This document shows, in pieces, positions 54,484-62,657 of a stretch of 64,000 bases of DNA. The stretch's first letter is position 1, and each line of letters starts with the position of its first letter. The notes under the pieces were generated by a model, which was not told the DNA's origin, made no database searches, and worked only from the letters and a program-made list of their open reading frames with translations. Source of the DNA: DASSLY01 sp035689185 (lineage in GTDB: Bacteria; Actinomycetota; Actinomycetes; Actinomycetales; Dermatophilaceae). A program made the position numbers and the translations under genes. Location of the stretch: positions 1 through 64,000 of the forward strand of contig DASSLY010000021.1 in the NCBI GenBank assembly GCA_035689185.1, written 5' to 3'.

Positions 54484-56160
54484 TCAGGTCCCGGCCGGCC
54501 ATCCCGGCGCATACACGGGCGGGAAGCCACCCGGGGGAGCCAGGTCCGGCGTCGGCGGATCGGAGCTGATGGGGTCGTTGGCCCGTGGATCACCAACGGC
54601 GTACTGGACCATCATGTCGTTGTCCTCGTGCGACAGGTTGTGGCAGTGGATCATGTACCGCCCGTCCCCGTTGACCTGGTTCTCGAACTGGACGAGCAGC
54701 GTGACCGACTCGCCCTCGCCGGCGTAGAAGACGTCCTTCGGGCCCTTCTCCCACGCGAACGGCTTGCCGCCGTTGGTGTTCCGCTTGATGATCTTGGCGT
54801 CGACGAGGTGGAAATGGACCGGGTGGAACCAGCCGCCGGAGTCGTTGGTGATGGTCCACTGCTCGACAGTGAACGGCTGCGGGTTCGCGAAGAGCCTGGA
54901 GAACCCTGAGGCCTCCACCTGTCTCCAGGTGACCCCGTTGATGGTCCACTGACCACCATCGCGGATCACCCGGAGCTGGCGTTTCGCCACCACGAGGTCG
55001 GACGTCAGGTGCATGGTGTCGATGCCGCCTCGCGAGGCGTTCACCGAGCCGCCGTTGTCCAGCGTGGTCGGGATGCTGGTGATGCTGGAGGCGGGCCCGG
55101 AGTCCTCGACCACCACGAAGCGCATGATCTTGTTGGTGTTCGCGAAGTCGATGTTGTTCTTGTTGCTCAGGTTCCGCAGCTCCACCACCTGTCCAGGCTG
55201 GTACTTGCGGAAGTCGATGAGGATCTCGGTGCGCTCGGCCGTGCCCTGCCGCCAGGAGAGCACCGGCTGGACGACCGGCACCATGCCGGCGTCCGTGGCG
55301 ACGATGTAGACCGGGTCGCGAGTGGACAGGGTCGGCCGGTAGGACCGGGAGATCGGGCCGATGAGGATCCGGAACCGGTAGATGCGCGGCTTGACCCGCA
55401 TCGTCGGCCACGGCACGCCGTTCACCATGATGTCGCCCCAAAGGCCCACAGTGTCGTTGTCGTCGAAGCCCAGAGACCCGTCGGCGTTGAACATGGCGTC
55501 CGAGATCAGCAGCGGCACGTCATACTCGCCCTGCGGCAGCTGCGCCTGCTCGAACCGGTCCGACATCAGGTAGAAGGCGGCCAGGCCGGAGTAGACATTC
55601 TGCGCGGTCACCAGGTGCCGGTGATCGTGGTACCACAGCGTCCGGGCGACCTGGTTGTTGGGGTACTTGTAGGTCTTCACGTAGCCCGGGACGGTGATGT
55701 CATTGGCGTACCCGTCGTACTGTGGCAGCGAGGCGGACCCGTGCAGGTGCGTCGCCGTGTCGATGCGCTGGGGCAGCAACAGTCCGGGCGAGGCCGGGAA
55801 GCCGTTGCGCATGCGTAGCTCGATGCGCGTCCCCTGCGTGGCCCGGATGGTGGGACCCGGGAAGATCCCGTTGTAGCCGGCCACTGTCGTGGTCAGGCCC
55901 GGCAGGATGTGCGCCAGCCCCAGCTGCTGGTCGACGGCGAAGTGCTGGATCGGCCGGCTGGGGTCGCCGCCCTCGAACACGGTCTCGTAGGGCTGCAGCT
56001 CGGGGGGCCGGACGAACGTCCCCCGGTACGGCACCGGGGTGTTCTTCGCGGCCAGCGAACTGCCGGTCCCGTCCGAGGCGCTGGCGCTGACGGTGTTGAA
56101 CTGGGTGACTCCCAGGGCGCCAACAGCGCCCAGTTGCAGTACTTCTCGGCGTGTGGTCAT
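54484..56160 (-). CDS. Tat-exported multicopper oxidase, CotA/bilirubin oxidase-like
   Basis: The 558-residue protein has a Tat-type N-terminus (TTRREVLQLGAVGALGV). The trinuclear and type 1 copper motifs are complete: ATHLHGSASLPQYDGY, TLWYHDHRHLVTAQNVYSGL, WFHPVHFHLVDAKI and RYMIHCHNLSHEDNDMM. The FNGIFPGP-type start (GYNGIFPGPTIRATQGTRIE) and length match CotA laccases and bilirubin oxidases. It is followed by a lipoprotein gene and faces the larger oxidase operon across a short convergent junction. The natural substrate is not evident; phenols, bilirubin or Mn(II) are known for the family. Confidence 0.92.
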   Translation of the reverse strand: MTTRREVLQLGAVGALGVTQFNTVSASASDGTGSSLAAKNTPVPYRGTFVRPPELQPYETVFEGGDPSRPIQHFAVDQQLGLAHILPGLTTTVAGYNGIFPGPTIRATQGTRIELRMRNGFPASPGLLLPQRIDTATHLHGSASLPQYDGYANDITVPGYVKTYKYPNNQVARTLWYHDHRHLVTAQNVYSGLAAFYLMSDRFEQAQLPQGEYDVPLLISDAMFNADGSLGFDDNDTVGLWGDIMVNGVPWPTMRVKPRIYRFRILIGPISRSYRPTLSTRDPVYIVATDAGMVPVVQPVLSWRQGTAERTEILIDFRKYQPGQVVELRNLSNKNNIDFANTNKIMRFVVVEDSGPASSITSIPTTLDNGGSVNASRGGIDTMHLTSDLVVAKRQLRVIRDGGQWTINGVTWRQVEASGFSRLFANPQPFTVEQWTITNDSGGWFHPVHFHLVDAKIIKRNTNGGKPFAWEKGPKDVFYAGEGESVTLLVQFENQVNGDGRYMIHCHNLSHEDNDMMVQYAVGDPRANDPISSDPPTPDLAPPGGFPPVYAPGWPAGT

Positions 56161-56291
56161 GACGTTTTCTCAAGGGTTCGTCGACCGGTTCGTCGGTGCC
56201 GCGTGCGAGGCAAGCGACGGACGGAGAGGTTGGGCCAGCCGCTCCTGCTCCGAGCATCGACCGCTGACCTTCGGAGAACCTTGGATCACGG

Positions 56292-57155
56292 TCACAGCGG
56301 GGCGACGTCGACCGAGACCTCCAGGGTTGACTCCCTGGCATCGGTGAAGATGACGCCCCGGATCGGGGGCACGTCGCTGTAGTCCCGGCCCCAGGCCAGG
56401 GTGCAGTACCTGTCGTTGGCGAACTGGTCGTTCGTCGGGTCGACGTGGACCCAGGTCCCGCCGGGCACCCAGACCGCGGCCCAGGCGTGGCTGGCGTCCG
56501 CGCCGACCACCCGGGGGCGTCCCGGCGGCGGCCGGGTCGCAAGGTACCCCGACACGTACCGCGCGGCCAGCCCCAACGTGCGCAGGCAGGCCACCGTGAG
56601 GTGGGCGAAGTCCTGGCACACCCCGGCCCGCGCCGACAGCACGTCCCCGACCCGGGAGGACACGGTGGTGGCGCCCTTGTCGTAGCGGAACTCGCGATGG
56701 ATCCGCTGCGACAGGTCCTCTACCGCCTCGATGAGCGGACGCCCCGGCGTGAACGACACCGCGGCATACGCGTGCGTGTCCTCACTGAGGTCCACCCGCG
56801 GCGAGGCGAGCACGAAGTCCATCGCCTCGATGTCCCGCCGCCGCGTCGGGACCGCCTCCTCCCACGGCCGGGTGGCCGCGTCGGCGTCCCAGGCCGGTCG
56901 CTCGACCTCGACCACGGATGACCCGGTGACCTGCAGCCGCCGGTGGTCGGTGGTGACGTGGAAGTAGGTGTCCGGGTTGCCGTAGGCGTCCTGCTCCTCG
57001 CCCACGTCGGTCGGCAGCGGGTCGACGGTGAGGGAGTGCTCCACCAGCCGCTGCCACGGCAGGTCCCGGGGTCGCAGGTGCCCCCGTCCGTAGGAGGCGC
57101 TCACCTCGGCCGAGTAGGTGTAGGTCGTCTGGTGCCGGACCCGGTAGGTCGTCAC
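56292..57155 (-). CDS. Transglutaminase-like protein of an ATP-grasp operon
   Basis: The 287-residue protein has an N-terminal beta domain (YRVRHQTTYTYSAEVSASYG) and a papain-like transglutaminase core with ARAGVCQDFAHLTVACLRTL (Cys), ADASHAWAAVWVPGG (His) and HVDPTNDQF (Asp). GTG 57155 overlaps the stop of the ATP-grasp/alpha-E gene. Comparative genomics places such trios in predicted peptide-forming or protein-modifying systems of unknown product. The transglutaminase is probably a protease or transpeptidase in that system. Confidence 0.93.
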   Translation of the reverse strand: MTTYRVRHQTTYTYSAEVSASYGRGHLRPRDLPWQRLVEHSLTVDPLPTDVGEEQDAYGNPDTYFHVTTDHRRLQVTGSSVVEVERPAWDADAATRPWEEAVPTRRRDIEAMDFVLASPRVDLSEDTHAYAAVSFTPGRPLIEAVEDLSQRIHREFRYDKGATTVSSRVGDVLSARAGVCQDFAHLTVACLRTLGLAARYVSGYLATRPPPGRPRVVGADASHAWAAVWVPGGTWVHVDPTNDQFANDRYCTLAWGRDYSDVPPIRGVIFTDARESTLEVSVDVAPL

Positions 57156-59764
57156 GCCGACACCCCCACCGGGCCCCACAGCGGCTGCATGTCCACCTGG
57201 TGCCAGAAGTGCTGTGCGGCAATGAGGTCCGCCAGCTCACGCAGACCCGTGTGCAGTCCGTCGAGCAGCTCGGCCAGTTCCTCCCGCACGCCCTCGGAGT
57301 TCGCCTCGGCCAGCTCGGCCGGGTCGCTGCGCCGCAGCGACGACAGCAGGTCGTGCAGGTGCCGCTCCGGACGGGAGGTGCCCGAGGCGCCGGGAAGGGC
57401 CAGCAGGTTCTCGGCCACGGCCTCCAGCTGGTAGGTCAGCGACCGCGGGTTCTCCGGGTCCAGCAGCAGCAGCTCGCCCACCGACTCCACCCGCAGCCGG
57501 CCGCCGTACCGCCGGCGGTGGGTGATGATCGACTCTCCGACCGACAGCACCGACTCGACGACCAGGTTCTCCACCGGGGTCGGCAGGGCGCGGGTCAGCG
57601 TCGCCCGGAGCAGGGTGGTCAGCTGCTGGCTCCGCTCGACCCGCCGGCCGGTGTCCATCATGTGCCAGCCGGCGTCGCGGACCATGCTCTCCTTGGCCAG
57701 CCCGGACAGCGCCAGCATCCCGGTCAGCACGGCGGTGTGGGCCGTCTGCAACGAGGCTGCCGTGGTGCTGGAGTCCGCGGCAAGGGCGTCCCGAGCATGG
57801 TCGACCGCGGCCAGCACGATCCAGGTCTCCACCGACAGCTGGTCGCGGACCGCCGCCGCGGCCTGGTGCAGCCCGGCCAGCGACTGGGCGATCGACCCCG
57901 GCCGCGAGGCGTCGACGAGCAGCGACCGCATCAGCATCGTCGTGTCGTCGGCCCGCGTGCCCTGCCGTTGCGACTGCCGCTGCCCACCGGCCGACTGCGA
58001 CTGTGACTGGCCCAGCCCGGCGGCATAGGAGTCGGTCTCCTGCCCCGCGGACGGGACGAGCGCCCGGACGGCGGCCATGAGCACCGGCAGGCAGCCGGCG
58101 CCCTCGGCGCCGGGGTTGTACCGGAAGTCGTCCACCCGCGCGCGGATGGCGAGCATCAGCCGGGTCATGTCCTCGGCGCGTTCGGAGTACCGGCCCAGCC
58201 AGTACAGGTCGGACAGGGCCCTGGGCGAGGTGACCGGGGCGAGCGCCCGGCGCATCTGCTCGACCGGGGCGGTGACCACGACGGGCGCCTTCTCGGCCGC
58301 GGCCGGCGTGCGCACCCACACGTCCTTGGCCGCGGTCAGGACCGGGTGCTCGGCGGGGTCGCCGCTCGGGTGACCGTGGTGGCCGACCACCCGGCCGAGG
58401 GCGCCGCGCATCGCCGCGTACCCGCCCTCCTGAGCCACCGTGAACAGCCGCATGCCGACCGGGTGGTCATGCAGCCCGTCGCTTCCCGCCGCGGGTGCCA
58501 GGGACGGCGCGACCGGCTCGGTCGCGACCCAGCGTCCACGCTCTGCCCGCAGCCGGTCCCGCCAGGTCTGCAGCTGCTGGGCGGACAGCTCCGGCCCGCG
58601 AACCGTGAGACCACCCGACAGCGGCTGCACGTGCAGCCTGGCCAGGTTGGCGACGACGTGACCCCGGGCCCGGTCGCTGCCGCACCAGAACGTCGGCGCG
58701 GACTCCAGCAGCAGGTCCTCGCCGAGCAGCTCGCGGCACAGCTGGGGCAACTGGGCCCGCAGGGCGGCGTTCTCCAGCACCCCGCTACCGAGGGTGTTCA
58801 CGACGCTGACCGTCCCTCGCCGGCACATCTCCCGCAGCCCGGCGACCCCCAGGCGGGAGCCGGGCCGCAGGTCCAGCGGGTCCGACCACTCCGCGTCGAC
58901 ACGGCGTAGGACGACGTGGACCTCCTCATGCCGGCCCAGCGCGCGCATCCACAGCCGGCCGCGCCGCACTGTCAGGTCGGCACTGCCGACGAAGGGGATG
59001 CCCAGCTGCGCGGCGATGAACGCCTGGTCGAACGCGGTCTCGGAGAAGGTTCCCGGGCTCAGCAGCACGATCCGCGGCTCGTCCACGCCGGCCGGTGCCA
59101 CCGCCTCCAACGAGCGCCGCACCGTGCGGAAGAACTGCCCCAGCCCGTGGGGCGCCGTCCGGGCGAACTCCTCCGGCAGCACCCTGGATACGGCCCGACG
59201 GTCGGCCATCGCGTAGCCCACCCCTGACGGCGCCTGGGTCCGGTCGCCCGAGGCGAGGAACTGCCCGCCCGGTCCGCGCACCACGTCGACCCCGTGCAGG
59301 AACAGCTGGTGGCTGGCGTGCAAGCGGATCCCGTGGGCGGCCCGGACGTAGCCGGAGTGGCCGTAGACGACCTCGGGGTCGACCAGACCCCGGTGCAGGA
59401 TCTGCTGCTGGTCGTAGATGTCGGCCAGCAGCAGGTCCAGCAGCCGGGACCGCTGCAGCAGCCCGCGTTCCAGCGCGGCCCACGCGTCGGCGTCGATGAC
59501 CAGCGGCACCGGGTCCAGCCGCCAGCGCAGGTGGGCCGCGTCGGCGATCTCCTCGGGCTGCGGCTCCTGCGGCTGCCCCGGCAGCGGCCGGTAGCTCACC
59601 CCGTCGTCGTCCAGTAGCCGGTCGACCTGGCCGCGCATGCGCTCCAGGTCGGTGGCGCTGAGCTGCTCCAGCCCCCCGGCGACGTCCTCCCACGCCTTGC
59701 GGGGGCGGCCGTCCGCGTCCGTGCTCTCCCGGTATGCCGTGCTCGTGACGGTCCCGCTGCTCAC
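57152..59764 (-). CDS. Fused circularly permuted ATP-grasp and alpha-E protein
   Basis: The 870-residue protein joins two proteins that are separate in many bacteria. Residues ~1-480 are a circularly permuted ATP-grasp domain (RSRLLDLLLADIYDQQQILH, YGHSGYVRAAHG, ADRRAVSRVLPEEF, VVNTLGSGVLENAAL). Residues ~530-870 are the alpha-helical alpha-E domain (ALSDLYWLGRYSERAEDMTR and the Cys/Ser-poor helical bundle). A Gln/Ser-rich low-complexity patch (about 57960-58010) splits the latter. ATP-grasp enzymes form amide or thioester bonds; the acceptor here is unknown. It precedes the transglutaminase with GTGA overlap. A palindromic element lies 19 bases upstream. Confidence 0.93.
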   Translation of the reverse strand: MSSGTVTSTAYRESTDADGRPRKAWEDVAGGLEQLSATDLERMRGQVDRLLDDDGVSYRPLPGQPQEPQPEEIADAAHLRWRLDPVPLVIDADAWAALERGLLQRSRLLDLLLADIYDQQQILHRGLVDPEVVYGHSGYVRAAHGIRLHASHQLFLHGVDVVRGPGGQFLASGDRTQAPSGVGYAMADRRAVSRVLPEEFARTAPHGLGQFFRTVRRSLEAVAPAGVDEPRIVLLSPGTFSETAFDQAFIAAQLGIPFVGSADLTVRRGRLWMRALGRHEEVHVVLRRVDAEWSDPLDLRPGSRLGVAGLREMCRRGTVSVVNTLGSGVLENAALRAQLPQLCRELLGEDLLLESAPTFWCGSDRARGHVVANLARLHVQPLSGGLTVRGPELSAQQLQTWRDRLRAERGRWVATEPVAPSLAPAAGSDGLHDHPVGMRLFTVAQEGGYAAMRGALGRVVGHHGHPSGDPAEHPVLTAAKDVWVRTPAAAEKAPVVVTAPVEQMRRALAPVTSPRALSDLYWLGRYSERAEDMTRLMLAIRARVDDFRYNPGAEGAGCLPVLMAAVRALVPSAGQETDSYAAGLGQSQSQSAGGQRQSQRQGTRADDTTMLMRSLLVDASRPGSIAQSLAGLHQAAAAVRDQLSVETWIVLAAVDHARDALAADSSTTAASLQTAHTAVLTGMLALSGLAKESMVRDAGWHMMDTGRRVERSQQLTTLLRATLTRALPTPVENLVVESVLSVGESIITHRRRYGGRLRVESVGELLLLDPENPRSLTYQLEAVAENLLALPGASGTSRPERHLHDLLSSLRRSDPAELAEANSEGVREELAELLDGLHTGLRELADLIAAQHFWHQVDMQPLWGPVGVSA

Positions 59765-59782
59765 CCCGTCACCTCATCGACC

Positions 59783-59824
59783 TGTCAGAACGTGGGCGGG
59801 TCATGAGGCCATCACGTTCTGACA
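59783..59824. repeat. 42-bp palindromic element, copy 4
   Basis: TGTCAGAACGTG (59783-) pairs with the ACGTTCTGACA arm ending at 59824; the centre contains GTCATGAG. It lies 19 bases upstream of the ATP-grasp gene start in the divergent region toward telA. Confidence 0.95.
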
Positions 59825-60141
59825 GCTCCCAGGACCCTGGCCACGGACCCATCCTGACCGACGCGTCCTCCCACCATCGCGCTGGGCCCGCTTCGGCGCC
59901 AGCTCCCCCGCCTGGCCGCCGCCGGGTTCGGCGCCAGCCCCCGCCTTGCCGCCCGGTTCGGTACGGTTCGTGCCGCCACGAAGCCCGGTTTCGCCCCACC
60001 GCGGGCGGCAAGGCAGGCCTGACCCCCGAGCGCGGCAGGAGCGGGCCGCAACCAGTCCGGGAACCGGCGTAGATTGCGGATCGTCCATCTGGCACCGCAC
60101 CCGGGGGACGCCGTGCGGCATACCACGAGGAGAGGCACACG
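59825..60141. other. Intergenic region before the TelA-like gene
   Basis: The 317 bases have no gene. Short degenerate repeats of GGTTCGGCGCCAGC (about 59895 and 59927) are visible. TAGATT near 60070 could be a -10 box, and GAGGAGAG before 60142 is the telA RBS. Confidence 0.4.
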
Positions 60142-61365
60142 ATGACCGAGCCGACGCCGCTGGCGCCGCCGACAGCGACCGAGACGCTGACGCTGACCGC
60201 GCCGCCGGCGACGAAGCCGATCGCCGACACCGCCGCGCCCCGGATGGCTCCAGCCGTCGACGCGGCCGCGCTGCCCGGGCTGGACGCCAAGGTCGACGGC
60301 TTCCTGACCTCCCTGATGACCGCCGAGCCGCGCTCGCCGGAGTTCGCGGCCAAGGCCAACGACGTGCGGACGATGGGCGACGTCGACATCCGCCGCGCCG
60401 CGGAGTCGTCCAACCGGCTGCTGAAGTCGCCGGTCAAGGCGCTGCAGGAAGGCGGTCTGTCGGAGGGGTCCAAGGTCGGCAAGACGCTGCTGGAGCTGCG
60501 GCGCACGGTGGAGGGCCTCGACCCTGGTGAGCAGTCCGTGGGGCGCAAGATCCTCGGCGTCATCCCGTTCGGGGACACCATCAACGACTACTTCAAGAAG
60601 TACCAGTCGGCGCAGAACCACCTGGACGGCATCCTGCACGCGCTGCGCAGCGGCCAGGACGAGCTCGGCCGGGACAACGTCTCGCTGAACATGGAGAAGC
60701 AGGTGCTGTGGGACGCCATGGGCCGGCTCAATCAGTACGTCTACGTCGCCGAGCGCCTGGACGCCCGCCTCTCCGCGTCCATCGCGGAGCTCGACGTCAC
60801 GGACCCGGACCGGGCCAAGTCGCTGCGCGAGGACGTGCTGTTCTACGTGCGGCAGAAGCACCAGGACCTGCTCACCCAGCTCGCCGTCTCGATCCAGAAC
60901 TACCTGGCCATCGACATCGTCATCAAGAACAACATCGAGCTCATCAAGGGCGTCGACCGGGCTTCCACGACAACCGTCAGCGCGCTGCGGACGGCGGTCA
61001 TCGTGGCCCAGGCGCTCGGCAACCAGAAGCTGGTGCTGGACCAGATCACCGCGCTGAACACCACGACCTCCGGGATGATCGAGCGGACCTCGCAGATGCT
61101 GCGGGACAACTCGGTGAAGATTCAGCAGCAGGCCGCCTCGGCGACGATCGGGCTGCCCCAGCTGCAGGCGGCGTTCCAGAACATCTACGCCACCATGGAT
61201 GCGATCGACACCTTCAAGGTGCAGGCCCTGGACAACATGGCGATGACCATCGGCACGCTGGAGTCGGAGGTGGCCAAGTCCCGGTCCTACCTTGAGCGGG
61301 TGTCGCGGCAGGACGAGCGGGTCACCCAGGGGTCGTTGGACCTCGACCGCTCTGGCCTGCGCTGA
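60142..61365 (+). CDS. TelA/KlaA-family toxic-anion resistance protein
   Basis: The 407-residue, mostly helical cytoplasmic protein has a Thr/Pro/Ala-rich N-terminus and then the TelA core: TMGDVDIRRAAESSNRLL, KILGVIPFGDTINDYFKKYQ, the helix LNMEKQVLWDAMGRLNQYVY and VSIQNYLAIDIVIKNNIELI. TTSGMIERTSQMLRDNSVKI follows. Members are linked to tellurite and general stress resistance, usually beside TerD or AAA proteins. Here a hypothetical gene and an AAA ATPase follow on the same strand. Confidence 0.93.
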   Translation: MTEPTPLAPPTATETLTLTAPPATKPIADTAAPRMAPAVDAAALPGLDAKVDGFLTSLMTAEPRSPEFAAKANDVRTMGDVDIRRAAESSNRLLKSPVKALQEGGLSEGSKVGKTLLELRRTVEGLDPGEQSVGRKILGVIPFGDTINDYFKKYQSAQNHLDGILHALRSGQDELGRDNVSLNMEKQVLWDAMGRLNQYVYVAERLDARLSASIAELDVTDPDRAKSLREDVLFYVRQKHQDLLTQLAVSIQNYLAIDIVIKNNIELIKGVDRASTTTVSALRTAVIVAQALGNQKLVLDQITALNTTTSGMIERTSQMLRDNSVKIQQQAASATIGLPQLQAAFQNIYATMDAIDTFKVQALDNMAMTIGTLESEVAKSRSYLERVSRQDERVTQGSLDLDRSGLR

Positions 61366-61374
61366 CCAGCCGGT

Positions 61375-61863
61375 ATGCCGGCGGGCCAGCTCCGCGCGCT
61401 GGCCACGGTGGGTGCCGCGCTGGACGCCGCTGGCCAGGACTGGTGGCTGTTCGGCGGGTGGGGCGTCGACTTCTGGGTCGGCTCGGTGAGCCGCGACCAC
61501 ACCGACGTCGACCTGGTCGCCTGGCAGTCCGAGCGGGCCGCGGTTGACGCCGTGCTGCGCGCGATCGGGGGCACTCCTGGTGAGGTGGACGATCCCGGGC
61601 TCGGCGCGGCATACGAGCTGGACCGATGCCTTGTGGAGCTGACCTTTCTCGTCCCCTCGGCGGCGGGCGGGGTTTCCCTGCCCTTCGCGGACGGGCCGTT
61701 CCGCTGGTGGCCGGAGCCGTTGGGCGAGCAGCGTCGGACGCTCTCCGGGGTGACCGCCAGGGTCGTGCCGCGCGGGTTGCTGATCCAGGACAAGGCCGGC
61801 CGGCGCGGCGACCCGAGCGACCAGGCCAAGGACGCTGCCGACCTGTGGGCCCTCCTGGGATAG
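61375..61863 (+). CDS. Nucleotidyltransferase, aminoglycoside adenylyltransferase-like
   Basis: The 162-residue protein has the polymerase-beta-type nucleotidyltransferase motif WWLFGGWGVDFWVGSVSRDH followed by TDVDLVAW, giving Gly-Gly plus D-x-D metal-binding residues. LDRCLVELTFLV supplies the third acidic strand. It resembles ANT(2'')-type and LinA/LinB-type nucleotidyltransferases, which modify antibiotics, but many such chromosomal proteins have no known substrate. It starts nine bases after telA. Confidence 0.8.
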   Translation: MPAGQLRALATVGAALDAAGQDWWLFGGWGVDFWVGSVSRDHTDVDLVAWQSERAAVDAVLRAIGGTPGEVDDPGLGAAYELDRCLVELTFLVPSAAGGVSLPFADGPFRWWPEPLGEQRRTLSGVTARVVPRGLLIQDKAGRRGDPSDQAKDAADLWALLG

Positions 61864-61871
61864 TTGGCCGT

Positions 61872-62465
61872 ATGCCGGGCACGGACGCATCGGGGTTCCT
61901 GAACCGCCTGTTCGGGCGGCGGAAGCCAGAGCCCGAGCAAGCGCGTTTCGAGGTGCCACGGGTGCCGACCGAGGCCGACCTGCTGGAGGCGCTGGACCGG
62001 ACGTCCGCGCTGGTCAAGGCGGGCGCCGTCCCGCCGACGGTGACGTCTCGGGTGGCCCGGGTGACCCGGATCGTGCGCGACACGATCCCCTTGCTGCCGC
62101 GCATGGGCGCCGGGTCGCCGGAGGCCTACTCGGTCATGGCCACGGCCACCGACTACCTGCCCGAGGCCATCACCGGCTACCTGCGGCTGCCCCGCTCCTT
62201 CGCCGACCACAGGCCGGTCGACCGGGGCAAGACCTCGCTGATGATCCTGGTCGACCAGCTCGACCTGCTGGGGTCGACCATGGACAGGGTGTTCGACGCG
62301 GTCTGCCGGGAGGACGCGGCCGCGCTGGTGGCGCACGGCCGCTTCCTGCAGGAGAAGTTCGGCCACGCGGCCGCCGGCGGCGCCTTGGCCATCGACTCCT
62401 CCCTGCCAGTGCCGGACCAGCCGGACCAGCAGCAACTGCAACCGCCGCCGGCGACCCCGGGCTGA
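61872..62465 (+). CDS. Hypothetical helical protein between TelA and an AAA ATPase
   Basis: The 197-residue protein has a basic, amphipathic start (GFLNRLFGRRKPEPEQARFE), a helical body (LLEALDRTSALVKAGAVPPT, then VTSRVARVTRIVRDTIPLLP and YSVMATATDYLPEAITGYLR) and a Gln/Pro-rich tail. In other bacteria TelA is followed by XpaC-like proteins in this place. This one resembles that group only loosely in helix content. No enzyme motif. It is likely a partner of TelA in the same operon. Confidence 0.7.
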   Translation: MPGTDASGFLNRLFGRRKPEPEQARFEVPRVPTEADLLEALDRTSALVKAGAVPPTVTSRVARVTRIVRDTIPLLPRMGAGSPEAYSVMATATDYLPEAITGYLRLPRSFADHRPVDRGKTSLMILVDQLDLLGSTMDRVFDAVCREDAAALVAHGRFLQEKFGHAAAGGALAIDSSLPVPDQPDQQQLQPPPATPG

Positions 62466-62657
62466 CCTGGTCGGCGCGACCGGTATCCGCTCGGCACGCT
62501 GAGCCTGGCCCGGGTCGGCGGAGGCCGGGTGGCACCGGATTTCCCGGGGGCTGCAGAGCTGGGATCGCCCGCGGAGTCGTGACGTAATGGTGGCGGGGTC
62601 TGGGCACGGCAGCGGCCGCCCGGGGGCATCGGAGGAGGCATCGGCCATAGTTGGCAC

